From: Diatrype stigma
Lineage: Eukaryota > Ascomycota > Sordariomycetes > Xylariales > Diatrypaceae
Assembly: GCA_022225965.2 (NCBI GenBank)
Contig: JAKJXP020000105.1
Span: 7,164-71,163 of the forward strand
DNA length: 64,000 nt
Direction: 5' to 3'
This document shows positions 34,689 through 46,503 of this stretch, one piece after another. How positions within the stretch are numbered: the first letter of the stretch is position 1; the number at the start of each line of letters is the position of its first letter. Under the pieces are notes generated by a model, which saw only the letters and a program-made list of their open reading frames with translations, searched no databases and had not been told where the DNA came from. The translations under genes and the position numbers were made by a program.

Positions 34689-36034
34689 CTATGCGCCAAA
34701 AACCTTGTCGTAATCCACCAGCGTGAACCGGTAATGGACCTGATTCTTATTCACGCGCTCGATCGCCTCGGCGCATCCCTTCTCGCCCACGGGAATCGTC
34801 TCGACCATGGGGGCGAGCTTCTTCTCGGCCGCGAACTTCAGCATGGCCAGGCACTCGGGGCGGCTGCCAATGTGGCTGGCGCCGATGGACGAGCCGTTGG
34901 CCATGAACATCTGCGGCTTGAGGTCCTGGAGCGGCTGGTCCGGGAGCCCGACCTGGTGGAAGTGCTTGCCGACCTTGAGGGTGGACAGGTAGTCGGCGAG
35001 GTTGAACTCGTTGGTCATGTCGGCCGTGTTGAGCAGAAAGTCGAAGGTGAAGGCGAGCGGCTTCGCCCAGCCCTCGGTCCCGCTGCTGACGAAGTGCCGC
35101 GCCCCGAGCTTCAGCGCGTCCTCCTTCTTGTTCGGCGAGTGCGAGATCACCGTCACCTCCGCGCCTAGCGCGCTGGCCCACAGCACGGCGAAGTGCCCGA
35201 GTCCGCCCAGACCGACGATGCCCACTTTCTGGCCCTTTCCGACACCGGCACGCATCAGGGGCGACCACACTGTCAAGCCTGCGCACAGCATCGGCGCCGC
35301 GTGGTGTGATGGGATGGCATCTGGGATCGGGAAGACGAAGTACTCATGGGCGCGGATGTGCGAGGCGAATCCGCCCTGGGAGATGGTCTCATTGGGGTCA
35401 GCCTCCTTCGGATATGGCGCCCCATAAGTGTCTACAAATCGTATAAGCAACTAAGTCTCCACCGTGACGGCCCCCTTGCCGACAACAAATTGTATCAAGC
35501 CAGGGTGCTTGGATATCTTTTAAACTTACCGACCATGTGTGGGCAGTAGTTCTCGTTGTCGGACTTGCACTGAGGGCACTTCAAGCAAGACCAGACTTGG
35601 GCTCCAACGCCGACGCGATCGCCAACCTTCACGTCTTTTACCTTAGGCCCAACCTTTACCGCCTTGCCAACCACTTCATGACCAACACCTGCGGTAAAGA
35701 AGCGAGGTTAACACTCATGATAGCATAATCCGAAAAGGGATGAACAATGCGAGACTACTTACAGAGAGGTGTTGGGCTTTCACCCCAACCTCCCGTTACT
35801 GTGTGGACATCCGAGCCGCAGACGCCGCAGCATTCAATCTTCACGTCGATGTCATTGTCACCGAAGACTTTAGGTTTGAACTGGGCATCATCGTATCTTG
35901 TCAGCGCTGTAACTTGCACCAATCTCGCATCTAGGGACCTGAGTCTCAGAGCGACCTACAGTTTGCTTCTTGAAGTCGGTGTGCTTCCCGATCTCATTGA
36001 TCATGAACCCTTCGAACTCATTTGGATAGGGCAT
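34689..36034 (-). CDS. Zinc-dependent NADP alcohol dehydrogenase (ADH6/cinnamyl type)
   Basis: Medium-chain dehydrogenase that reduces aliphatic, furan or cinnamyl-type aldehydes, probably NADPH-linked. Exons complement 35960-36034, 35763-35880, 35530-35688 and 34689-35431 give 364 aa, the usual family length. Catalytic zinc ligands fall at the canonical positions: Cys46 in CCGVCGSDVH, then His68 and Glu69 in CVGHEVVG. The structural zinc lobe is WSCLKCPQCKSDNENYCPH. The Rossmann segment is GIVGLGGLGHFAV, and the following VTVISHSPNKKEDA has the Ser/Lys pattern associated with NADP preference. Intron 1 uses a GTAGGT donor; the others are GTAAGT. In this setting it may detoxify plant-derived aldehydes, which is inference only. 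Confidence 0.9.
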
Positions 36035-37577
36035 CTTGGCCTGGTTCTACAATCACAAAGTGGTAGGTTTCTTGGTATCGTGCGCTGGAGTCCGGTGTTG
36101 TAGTTTTCCAGCCACCGATGGAGAATGACTTGTAAGGTGTTGGATGTGTAGGTTCATGATGGCTACGCTGGAGCTATGCGGTCACGATTGCAGTCTGGAC
36201 TCCCTGCCGTTGGTATGATTTGTATGAAGCTTTGTCTTACCATGACGACATAGAACACGGATGCGATCCGACCCGAGGGATTTGCTATGGACGCCTTGTT
36301 GAAGTGGTGACGTAGATGCTGGGAAATAAGTTTAGGCTGTTTAGCCCCGCTATCCTGTGAGTATTATGACTTCAATGTGACAGGTTGAAAGAATTTCGTT
36401 TTGCACTCGTTTACATGTCGAAAACTGAGGGCATTCACAGTGATTCAGATTACTCCCGTTTTGTTTCCGTCTAGTGTTATAACGGGTTAACCATCAAGGT
36501 GTTCCTGCATATAATAAATAATAATCATAATCAACCTGGAAACGTAGATCTTATGCCAAGCCTGCCAAGAAATACCGAACTTTCCGATTGGGGTCCGGGG
36601 TTCCGGGTCACCCCCGGCCCTGTTCGTACCTAGTTGGCTTAGTCAGAAACACTCCTTTTGGGCGGGGCTAAAAAAGCACCTGCAGTGCCCGGGAAGCGGG
36701 CATCTCTAGCGTCACATGGATTTAGGCTAGCTTCACTAGCCCCTGGTGGCGCTCCCAGCCACCTTAAGGAGCGCATAGCAGCCCCTTTTGTGTAAGTACG
36801 GACTCATACAATTTCGCTAGGAGTGAGGATTTAAGCTACTAACCCTTCGGCGGATTTATTGATGTTGCGCACCTTTACAAATTTCGAAACACACAAGATC
36901 ATTGGTCGGAAACGTTCGGCTTTCTCTACTTTGTACGGGCGTGTATTCGACTGTTATACTCTGTCAGGGGAATCGGCGACATCCTAACCCTATTGGTTGG
37001 ATGTGATGAAGGAGATCCGGGGATGCCAAGCCCACCTGTCGATCATTTGCCTCCCGTCGGAACAGACACGATCTCGTCCCGGCAGAACCAAACTTCAAGC
37101 AAAGCGAAGAAAGCTTCTTTTCCCTACTACCTTACCTGTTGCAGCGCTTTCTTGGCGTCTCTGCTACCTTTTCCATATTCCAATTCCATAATGCCTCCGG
37201 TCTTTCCCTTTCAAGCGGTCCGCCTCCGCCAGGAAGCCGCTTTTCTCCCAAGGAACCGTTGATTGACAATCAAACCCTGTGACGTCGTCCCGGTCCGCCC
37301 CTGGGCTTTATCCATACAACCATAGTAGAAATCTCCGCATGCGCCAAATAGATTAACATGTATATGACCACGGGAGCGGATGGAACATGGGTGTACTGGG
37401 CTGAAAACCGCCATCTTAGAGGCGATCCTTGTCATGGGGGCAATAGATGAGATGGATACAAATAGGATGCATCTGAATGCCCATGGCCTAGACTGAGATC
37501 CCAAGAGTCTCTGTCTACGACAACACCACCAGAGTTATCCGACCCGGTTCAGTACAGTTTAGCCGTCAGTCATCAAG
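36035..37577. other. Divergent promoter region, ADH / GH45
   Basis: Between divergently transcribed genes. GC-rich blocks lie at 36585-36640 and 36690-36780, with an AT-rich stretch between 36480 and 36540. No ORF with recognisable features. Confidence 0.5.
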
Positions 37578-38353
37578 ATGCATAAGCCCGTAGCGTTCGG
37601 CCTTTTCACGGCCGCCTCCATCTCGACGGTGTTCGCGCAGTCCACCGGCCAGACAACACGGTACTGGGACTGCTGCAAGCCGTCGTGCGCCTGGTCCGGA
37701 AAGGCCCCCGTCAGCGCCCCCGTCACGACTTGCGACAACAACAACAACCCCCTCAGTAGCCCGGACACCCCGTCCGGTTGCGACAATGGCGGATCTGCCT
37801 TCACTTGTGCCAACATGTCCCCTTGGGCCGTAGACGACAGCCTATCATACGGCTATGCCGCTACCGCCATCTCCGGCGGCTCCGAGTCGAGCTGGTGCTG
37901 TGCATGCTACCAGTGGGTCCCCCCTGAATACCATACCCCCCCGCCCACTGAATATCCCCTAACGTTCAACTCCCCAGGCTAGAATTCACGTCCGGTCCCG
38001 CGCAGGGCAAGACGATGATTGTGCAGTCGACCAACACGGGCGGCGACCTGGGCTCGAACCACTTCGACATCCTGATGCCGGGCGGTGGCGTGGGCCTGTT
38101 CGACGGGTGCTCGGCGCAGTACGGGCAGGCGCTGCCGGGGGCGCAGTACGGCGGCGTCTCGAGCCGCGACGAGTGCGACCAGATGCCAGAGCCCCTCAAG
38201 GAGGGCTGCTACTGGCGATTCGACTGGTTCGGCAACTCGGACAACCCCGCCGTCAGCTTCAGCCGCGTCCAGTGCCCCAGCGAGATCACCTCCAAGTCCG
38301 GCTGCATCCGCAGCGACGACTCGTCCCAGCCCGCCCCGTCTACCGGCTCCTGA
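37578..38353 (+). CDS. Secreted GH45 endo-beta-1,4-glucanase
   Basis: Hydrolyses internal beta-1,4 bonds of cellulose and related glucans with inversion. Exons 37578-37912 and 37978-38353 (65-nt intron, join CA|G) give 236 aa. A signal peptide covers about residues 1-20 (ending VFA). The catalytic base is Asp31 in [13 protein letters not shown], and the catalytic acid is Asp142 in [13 protein letters not shown]. These are equivalent to Asp10 and Asp121 of Humicola Cel45A. Further conserved blocks are [28 protein letters not shown] and GCYWRFDWF. The cysteine pattern matches the family. The protein is catalytic-domain only: no linker and no CBM1, with a short Ser/Pro tail. It is one of two secreted cellulose-acting enzymes in the window, with the AA9 LPMO 15 kb away. 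Confidence 0.93.
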
Positions 38354-39676
38354 GGAGGGTGGCGCGGGCGCGACGGCAAAGTCATCTCGCTCGTAGACTT
38401 ACTTTAGGGGGCTTTACCATCGCCTTCGGCTCAGGATTAGGGGGCGGTCATGGGAGGTCGGCTACGCGGCTCTGATATGCAGGCTTACAGTTCGAAAGAA
38501 AAGGCTTCTCATTCTTGTATATACGTTCTGTCGACACCATATATGTCCACTGCTACCAATAAATCTATCACCACATACTCTTTTTTACTACACAAGCCAC
38601 TGTCCGTTTATATGTCGCCTAATCGGAATACACCAAGGAGTGCTTTCATCTTGGCGGATACTTCGTCGCGAGAGAAGGGTAAGTTCCGAGTTCAAGCACA
38701 ATTGTGACGCAGTCATACAAATGAGCCATCGAGACAAAAGGCGAGCATTGCCGTCTCAAAAGTAATAACTACCGGTTGGTTTCCATTTCGGGTGGAAAGA
38801 TTGACTAAACCTGAAATACTATCATAGACGAATATTTAGTATATTATCAATCCTTCAGGTGCCTGCAAATATGGCGCTAGGACATGGTTTACACGGCCTT
38901 CCAAGCCTGTGTTACCGTACTGAATCTGAGCAACAGCTTCATAGCCCCCAGTAATCCGACCCTTGCACACACACCCTTTCCCTCCTTTCCCTCCGCAACT
39001 CCCACCCGACTCGCAATATAGTTAGTCAATCACCCGAAGTTAAGTCTCCCTCATCCCTACCTAGATATATATATAGTTCTATGTAATAGCTAGGAAAACT
39101 CCGATGAGTATTATAAACACCCTAGGAACACTCGAGCCATATTGTCATAGCGGCTCCTAAAGGATTGGCTTGGGGCGAAGCGCTGAATGTTCTCAAATCA
39201 TTCCTCTGAGGCTATGCTCCTTCAATGACGTAAGAGCAGGCTGAGTGTGACGCACCAGTACGGAGTTTTGTATAGTTAGGAGGAAAACAATGGTCTCTGC
39301 AGCTGCCAAGACAAGCAGGCGTGGCAGAGTAGGAAACAGGCTGGACGCGATTCAGGCTAGGTTACAACAAACAGACTTCATGCCATATAGATGCGCCTCT
39401 TCATGTTGCACGGCATTCGTACTCGGCCCTTTCATATAGTAGCAGTAAGCGAAAGTTATAAAAAGTGTCCATGGCTACACACTGGAGGTATCTAACCACA
39501 GAATCTGACTAAGCTCGCTCAAAAGTAATAAAAGTCACGGTCACATCATGAATGGCGCTTTGCCTCTACTTACTAATGTTTCATATGAGCCCTGCATTTG
39601 ACGCGAACCTTCGGTTTTGTTTCTCCTGACTTCCAAGTCAACGTTCACAGCTCAGCGCCAGCAGCTATCATCAATC
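38354..39676. other. Intergenic, GH45 to receptor-like gene
   Basis: No gene seen. The stretch includes a GATATATATAT-like AT run near 39065-39075 and otherwise unremarkable sequence. Confidence 0.5.
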
Positions 39677-40111
39677 ATGGATCCATGGTTCCCACCTCCT
39701 CCGGGTCAGATCACGAATTTCGTGAACCCGCCATCTATGTCATGGGCCGGCCGAGTAACTGTGTACACAGCGCTTCCTCTGATGGTATTGGCCCTTATGG
39801 TGCGAATATATGTTCGCGTGCAAAAAAAGCAGTTCGCGCTTGATGATTGTAAGTGAAACCCTCGCCCGGCCTCAAGACTGTGAAGAATTGACAGAGGCGA
39901 CATTCCGACAGATCTCATCCTATTCGCGGCCGTAAGTTGTCACTTGTTGAGAAAGCTTCCCTATGCCACCGGTAAATACTCACTACAATGGCCAGGCTTG
40001 CGCCACAACGACCAATGGCGTCCAGCTACATATTTGTGAGTGTCGGAGAGGCTTCCCAGCGATCTTGAAGCTCACGTGTAATAAGTCCTCAATGATGTGT
40101 ACGGTCGACAT

Positions 40112-40172
40112 TCTTGGGATAAGATCAGTCACCCCTTCACGGGCCGACCCCCCGGCAAGCCACGATTTCCCA
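40112..40172 (+). repeat. Left terminal inverted repeat
   Basis: 61 nt, starting TCTTGGG, pairs with 40912-40972. Confidence 0.85.
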
Positions 40173-40911
40173 CACAAATCGCCGAAAACACTAGATATTT
40201 ATTATAACATTATAAGCTTTATTTAAAAGATATAGTTAAATAAATTTATAATTTATAATAAGAATTATAAACTAATATTAAAAATAATAAACAATAATAT
40301 TTAATTAAGCCGTATAAGGTATATATTATATTAGTTTAAGAAATATAAAATTTTATACTTTAAATATAACATATTATATTTATGAAATTACTTACGTAAT
40401 ATATGTCTTATAAGAATGATTCTTTTTTTATTATATAAAAGATAAATATTATTATATAAATCAGCTTAAAAACCTTTAAAGGGTTTTTTTAATAAATTTA
40501 TATTTAATAAATCTTAAAATAATTATGAAATATTATAAGAATAATTTATAAAAAGTAAGATATTACCTTATAACTTAGTTACGTAATATATATTTTATAA
40601 TATAATATGTTTATTTTAATACTTATTTTATAATAGTTTTATAAATTAAAAAATATCTTAAATATATAATATATTTAAAAAGTTACGTTAATGTTAATAC
40701 GTTAACATTTTTATACGTATTTTATATATAAAAATGTTAAGCTTATAATACTTACTTTTAACCGTTAATTTAATTCTTTTAAAGTAAATATTATAATATA
40801 AAATATTTATTTACGCTTATAACCTTATATAAAAATTATAATAACGTATTTAGTTTTTTAATAATATAATCCGTTAATTAATTATACATATACGATTTTA
40901 GTGATTTTATA

Positions 40912-40972
40912 TGGGAAATCGTGGCTTGCCGGGGGGTCGGCCCATGAAGGGGTGATTGATCTTATTCCAAGA
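40912..40972 (-). repeat. Right terminal inverted repeat
   Basis: Reverse complement of 40112-40172, with three transition differences. Confidence 0.85.
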
Positions 40973-42039
40973 GCCAGTATTGGCCCTGATTATCTCCTGG
41001 TGAGACTCTGAGAGTGCGAATGTGGATGTACGCAAATTGTGCCCTATTAACAGGAATTAGAGTTCCCTGGTTGCGAGCTGCTTCTATGCCGCGTCTACTA
41101 TGTTTGCCAAAATATCTCTCTTGGTATTCTTTCGTCGAATCTTTTATCCCTCCCGCGTTGTGAGTATATTCATATGGATTGGCGGTTTCTTCATTGCGGT
41201 ATATTATACAGTATCAATCATCGTTGCAGTTGCCCTCATGCCGCGACGGGGTCATGGCGACTGGAGTTCACCCAGAGCCGAGGAGGGGGAAGACAACATG
41301 CTGCCGGGGGCTCTTGTAGCCCAGGGAGTCATAAATGCTGCAACCGACTTCTACGTACTTGCAATTCCCCTCTCTACGGTATCTCAGCTGCAATTGCCCC
41401 CTCTTAAGAAACTTGGTGTATCTTGCATTTTTCTCACCGGTCTCCTGTAGGTTCCACCCATTACTCTTCCTCTACTTCGTGGTTTGAGCTCACCTGCTAT
41501 AGGTCGTGTGGATGTTCGATAGCCGGTGCCGTGCTCCGGGCTCCATTCCTAGAAGAGTTCGCCAAAGACAGTCAATGGGTCGGAATGAAATATCAGGCTC
41601 TAGGGTATGTCAAGGGGCTTTTCTATTAACAGAGCTCAGATATTAATAAAGCATAAGCATCGCCGAAATCAATGTAGGTATCATATGCGGTTGCATGCCG
41701 ATGGCACCGTATTTCTGTCAGAGGGTCAAACAAAAACTGGGCCCCGGCATTTCCAGAATCATAAGTCTGTTTGAAATCTCTTCAACTCGAGGACGAGGCA
41801 CCCCAAGGTCCGACCCTCTGGATTCGGACAAATACCTACCCCAGCAACTCCCGACCATTTCCACAGGTGGGCTTACTGCTTTGAGATCATTCATCCTCGG
41901 AAAACCTAGGGTACAAAGAGATACGACGCTGAAATCGGAAATGTCGACGATGGGAGCGTACCTTGACACACAATCGCTGCCTAGTAACAGCCCGAGAGCT
42001 TCCGAGAACCTCACGATGCCCACTGATCTCCAGGAATAA

Positions 42040-43062
42040 TGTTCAGAGATGTCGTTTTATTAGCCGTACCCATTCCATTGAATATAGATGGGGGCTTTTA
42101 TCAACCACTGGGATTCTCCGCGAAGTATCCACGAATTTAACACGAGCTCTTTCCATGCATCTTTATATATATAAAGGGGGAGTACGTGTCCACAATATAT
42201 CCACGAAATTTCGACCCTAGATATTGGTAGCCATTCGTGTAAAAATATTCTCATGGTCTTGTAAAATGCGGCAGCCTGAGGATTTCCGTAGATACGAGAG
42301 TTCCTTCCAGGGATCTGCCCCCTTCCTTTGGGCCTCGAGCTTTTGTAACTAGTATGACAATTTTATCATATACTAGTTGGCACTTATTAGCCAAGCGCTT
42401 CACCTCCTGCTGGGCTTATTGTGTCACGGAACCGGGTCGTATATTATTCCTTGATGCACTCCGTCTTGCTGAAGAATAGCCTAGAGCTGTTGCAATGCGG
42501 ATGAGGTTGAGTTAATGTCTTCTACTCTCTCTTTAAATATCTCCACGCGTTCTGCTACAATCGCCATATAGAGCTGCGGTGCATTTGACAATTCAAATGC
42601 AGGAGAGCCACGATGCCGATGATTGATCCAGTGATCCCCAAGGCCTCTGAAATGATATCTACTGGACGACTGGTTCAAGTAAATAGAAGTAGATTTAAGA
42701 ACGGGCAAGTTTCGTCCAAGTTCGCCACATGTTCATTGCTTGGGGACTAAAGGGGCTCAAAGATGAGCGATAACGTTGTTCCACGTAGATTTAGGGCGAG
42801 GCAAGGTTACAGTTACATTTAAAGTACTGCCATGGCGTGAAGCATGTCCTCTGGAACTTAACGTACTATGGAAACGCCAAGTTCCGGTCCTCTTACATAG
42901 TGGCCCGAAATATCTTAATTACACACAAAATCGGCAAGAATGGGAGAAACCAGTAGAAATGTCAATGCTATCTATTAACTACGATAACGAACCGCCCATG
43001 CTGGCAACTCAATCCAAGCGTTATCTTATCTCAGTTATTTTCTTTTCTTCTTTATAATCCAC
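42040..43062. other. Convergent intergenic region
   Basis: Between the receptor remnant (+) and the cysteine-synthase-like gene (-). A minus-strand frame at 42481-42708 (75 codons) has no recognisable motif, and I do not call it a gene. Confidence 0.45.
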
Positions 43063-44919
43063 TTAGATTCTCGGGTCTAAGTCGTCAACGAGCGGCAACG
43101 TCTCGTTAGCCACCACCGGCGCTTCCGGTACGTCTGCCGCACAAGCGAACAGCGACGTGCTCGCAAGATCCCTCGTCGTCAGCGCCTTGACACCCCCACG
43201 AATATTACTAGCCTCCACGCCCTTCGCCCGCAGGACGCTCGTCGCCACTCGCGAGGTATCCCCATCATAGCAGACGACCAGGGTGCGGCGCCCTCGCAGC
43301 TCGGCGATCCTGTCCGCGCTGAACAGGTCCTCCAGCTCGCGCCACGTCTTCTCCAGCAGGGCGGCGTCGAAGAACGGGCTGGTGGCCGTCGCATCGCCAT
43401 CGCCGCTACCTCTGTCCGAGGTCGAGAGCGAGGAGAGCGGGACGTTGATGGCGCGCGGCAGCGACCCCTGCACGAAGTCGATGCTCTGCCGCAGGTCGAG
43501 CACCGTGACGTCCCGCTGCGGCACCACCTGGTGGGTGCGAAGCTGCGCCATCTGCGAGCCGGGGCTCAGGGGCTCCAGGGCGTAGAACGACTCGAGCGCG
43601 ACGTCCTGCGCCAGCTCCCAGGCCTCGTCGTACCGGTGCAGGTCGACCTTGGCCAGGTTGTCGTTGCGGATGGGCGGGAACGCGCCGCTGGCCTCGCCCA
43701 GCTTGTCGAAGTACTCGCCGATGTACTGGTAGGGCAGGTCGCAGCAGAGGAAGACGCAGTGGATCTCGCCCGCCGCGTCGGCGGCGAGGTCGGAAGCGAG
43801 CGTGCCGTCCGCCTTCTTCTTCGCGAGGAACTGGTACAGCCCCGATAGGTTGAAGCCCGAGGACGGCCCGCACACGATCCCCTGGCGGCAGAGGTCGAGC
43901 GAGAGCCGGTACGAGTCGTGCGATCCCACGTGCTCGATGTGGTCGACCGACGACTTCCAGGGGAACTCGACGGGCGCGAGGAGGCTGAACGACCGAGGTC
44001 CCGGGACACGGTCACCTGCTGCTGTGACGACACTGGGGGAGGGGCGGCAGGTCAGCTATTTTTTATCTTGCACATCCCGTCGGGATGATTGAACTGGGAG
44101 GGAGAGAGCTCACCCTAATCTGTAAACGGAGGGCTTGGCCTCCTTGAAGAACGTGCCGAGACCCGTCATCGTGCCCGAGGTCCCCAGACCGGCACAGATG
44201 AGGTTTATCTCCGGCAGCTGCTTCAGGATCTGCGGGCCGGTCCAGCGGATATGTGATTTCCAGTTGTTGTCGTTGGTGTATTGGTTCGGGTTGATGGTGT
44301 CGTCTGAGTCGGCCATCTGCTCGGCGCGCCGGATGCCGCCCCTGTGGTCCGTCGGTTCGGGCTGGGAGGGCCCACCGAAGAGAGTTCTGGCGGTACGAGT
44401 AAGCTTGAGTTAGTTACAATGTTCTACTTGTAAATGGGAAGGAGTTCGCGTCTTTTGTCTCACATATCAAGGCCGAAGAACTGCATTAGTCGCAGCTTGG
44501 CGACGCTCGTCTTGTTGCTTAGAAAAGCCCGCGTGTCGCTTATTCCGTGGTACACGCGGGCGACCATCGACATGGATATGACGGTAGAGCCCGAGCTGTA
44601 TTCGACGATCGTCTTCGTCTTCCCCGGCACCACGCCATGTTCAAGAAGGTTCAGAGCTACATTAGATGACATAGCGGTTAGCTTTAGTGAACCCACCACG
44701 ACCAAGACGACTGGAGGCCTTTTATTTACCTGGCATGCATTTGACGTTGTTGGCAGGGTGCATCGTCATCATCTTCGCATATATGCGGACTCCATCGCCA
44801 CGATACGGGTTTAGAACGTCTGGGATCTCTACGAGAGGAAGGGGAGGGGCTTGGTCAGGGTCAAAGTAGTTCTTGACCGAGTCCGGCCCGGTGAAGACAT
44901 TCAAGTGGTTCTCCGTCAT
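43063..44919 (-). CDS. Cysteine-synthase-like PLP enzyme fused to a rhodanese domain
   Basis: A fold-type II PLP enzyme (cysteine synthase / cystathionine beta-synthase superfamily) with a C-terminal sulfurtransferase-like domain. Exons complement 44730-44919, 44464-44656, 44114-44386 and 43063-44032 give 541 aa. The PLP lysine is in HPANNVKCMPALN. The phosphate loop is GLGTSGTMTG, variant from the GTGGT of housekeeping CysK. After about residue 370 comes a rhodanese fold: VLDLRQSIDFVQGSLPRAINVP, then VVCYDGDTSRVATSVLRAKGV. The active-site cysteine is kept, but the loop differs from the usual CxxGxRS (Thr for Arg). The fusion suggests coupling of cysteine or cystathionine chemistry with persulfide transfer, or discharge of the PLP enzyme's sulfur product; this is inference. 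It has no CBS regulatory domains. Confidence 0.85.
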
Positions 44920-46503
44920 GACGAGTGAAAGATCGTGTGTATAATCGCGGGAATGGGTATCGTATAGAAAGCAGCTATGTGGTGATCCCGTGATGGGGTA
45001 TCAATGAGTGAACGGTGTAAGTTGAAGACGGAGCTGAAAAGAAGAGGGCTGTCCCGTCACCTACATTCACCAAACCAAGGTTATATATATATATAGATGT
45101 TATTGAACGCATCAACCAGGCTCATGTCGTAACGACTGGGCCCGGGTACACCTGCTACGTAGTATTGTCATATGATTATGGTTATTTCAACCACCAATCA
45201 CACCCAAGCACGGACATCCTTGAACTAGATGAGACGGAAGACTGTATCTAGTCGATCTGGCATGGTCACCGGGGCCAAGCAGGTACTAGGCAGATAGGCT
45301 AGGGCTCGTCTGACCATCAAGCTACCTGTGAGACAGCTAGGTACTCACATATCGATGGCTGTTAATAACTCTTGGCTTCTTATTCGCCACAAGGTATACT
45401 TTAGGATGATTTATAGTAAACGGATGACTTACGTTTCGGTGTTAGACACTACGGTTCTTTAAAAGAACCGTGGTATCTTCTTTTCCTATAATGCCCCCTT
45501 CCCCTTTTTGAGGATTATCCCCCTTTCTGTCAAACCTTCATCGCCTCTCCTCGTCTTCAACTCTCCCGCCCTATTCCGTGGTTGTTGTTTCAGTATGTAC
45601 TTTCACCCCTTTTCACTGATGTATTCTTACCGCAGCTCTTTCTGATCAATCCCAGGCGCCAGAGCTATTGGTATTGTAACTACAGGCATGTAAGTACGTA
45701 ACTACTTACATACAACCTGGAAGTTTCGTGCGAACCTAATATAAGGTTCCACAACAACTGCCGATCCCATGTTGCGACCAAAACCTCGACTCACGAAATA
45801 CTAAAATAGCCCCAGGGACTGCCAGCCCGTGCCAGGGTCCTCCTTCTCCAACGTAGCGGAACGGGATCGGCCGTAGGGCTGAACGCGTTACCGGCCAATT
45901 AGCGGCCCCGGATCTGCCTAGAAAATAGGGGCGCGGGTCCGGGCTTGGCTCGATTGAGAACCCTGTTGAGCAAGTTTGAGAACCTTTGTGAGCAAGTTTA
46001 CCTCCTACCTAACCTTAAGTCTCCATCCCCCGTCTTGCCTTCTGTGTGCTTGACCTGATCTCGTCACCCGGCCTGCCACTTACCGGTGATGCTTGCCACC
46101 GACTCACCTGGAAATGCGGCAATTCGACAGCGTCTCTAGGGCTTGGCTTGTCGCACATCGCCAACGATCATCGCGGCTAATGCATGAGGTCGAATGAAGT
46201 TTACATTTCATGATTGGAATTCTGTAGGTGGGCCGTCGGCGGTCAGGAGTTTCTCGAAGTTTGCTCGCTTCGGACCTCAAGGTCCTTTGCCCTGTCTTGG
46301 CTACTTCACCGATTCCGGCGACTCGTTTGGCGACGGTCTTAAGTCTCTTCCATGTCGCGACGTCCCGAACTCGACGACCGGAGCGTGTTTGTGATACGGT
46401 CGGTTTTTACTAGTCGAGAAACGATTACATCGTTCTCACAGCGTGGTATCGTGGAAGCGAAGGACAAAGGGAATCTGTCTACTTCTTTCGGGTGCTGTTC
46501 GCA
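44920..46503. other. Divergent promoter region, PLP-rhodanese gene / MFS gene
   Basis: No gene supported. A short TA repeat lies near 45082-45096. A repeated word GAGCAAGTTT occurs at about 45967 and 45992. A GC-rich block lies at about 45830-45940. Confidence 0.5.

Larger units (their letters stand above)
40112..40972. mobile_element. 861-bp element with 61-bp terminal inverted repeats and AT-rich core
   Basis: The ends 40112-40172 and 40912-40972 are inverted copies of 61 nt. They differ at only three positions, all transitions, and carry the word GGCCGACCCCCCGGCAAGCC. Weaker similarity continues inward for about 20 nt. The interior is extremely AT-rich, has no ORF and has very few CpG. 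Size and structure suggest a non-autonomous DNA transposon (MITE-like) or the RIP-decayed remnant of one. I see no clear target-site duplication at the chosen boundaries. Confidence 0.75.
39677..42039 (+). pseudogene. PTH11/rhodopsin-like fungal receptor gene, split by a transposon
   Basis: Fungal seven-helix membrane protein (PTH11-like GPCR / fungal rhodopsin-domain group), a family used for surface and host sensing. Readable parts are 39677-39848 (start, TM1, FALDD), 39912-39931 and from 39996 (TTTNGVQLHIC). After the insertion come a piece ending at 40999 (SIGPDYLL), then 41061-41446, 41503-41604 and 41652-42039. The 3' exons are in phase with each other and encode several TM helices, including FYAASTMFAKISLLVFFRRIF and IAEINVGIICGCMP, plus a hydrophilic tail. 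An 861-bp inverted-repeat element lies between the two halves. Reading in from the left runs to a stop inside the element. The insertion could instead lie in an intron, as in the gene at 26.7 kb, but I cannot build a convincing join, so I call a probable pseudogene. Confidence 0.6.

Noticed and set aside
36540..36800. Possible SINE or short transposon remnant in the GC-rich blocks
   Set aside because: No terminal repeats, internal promoter boxes or poly-A tail were seen.
42481..42708. Possible small minus-strand gene
   Set aside because: 75 codons with no motif, no splice context and no clear upstream extension.
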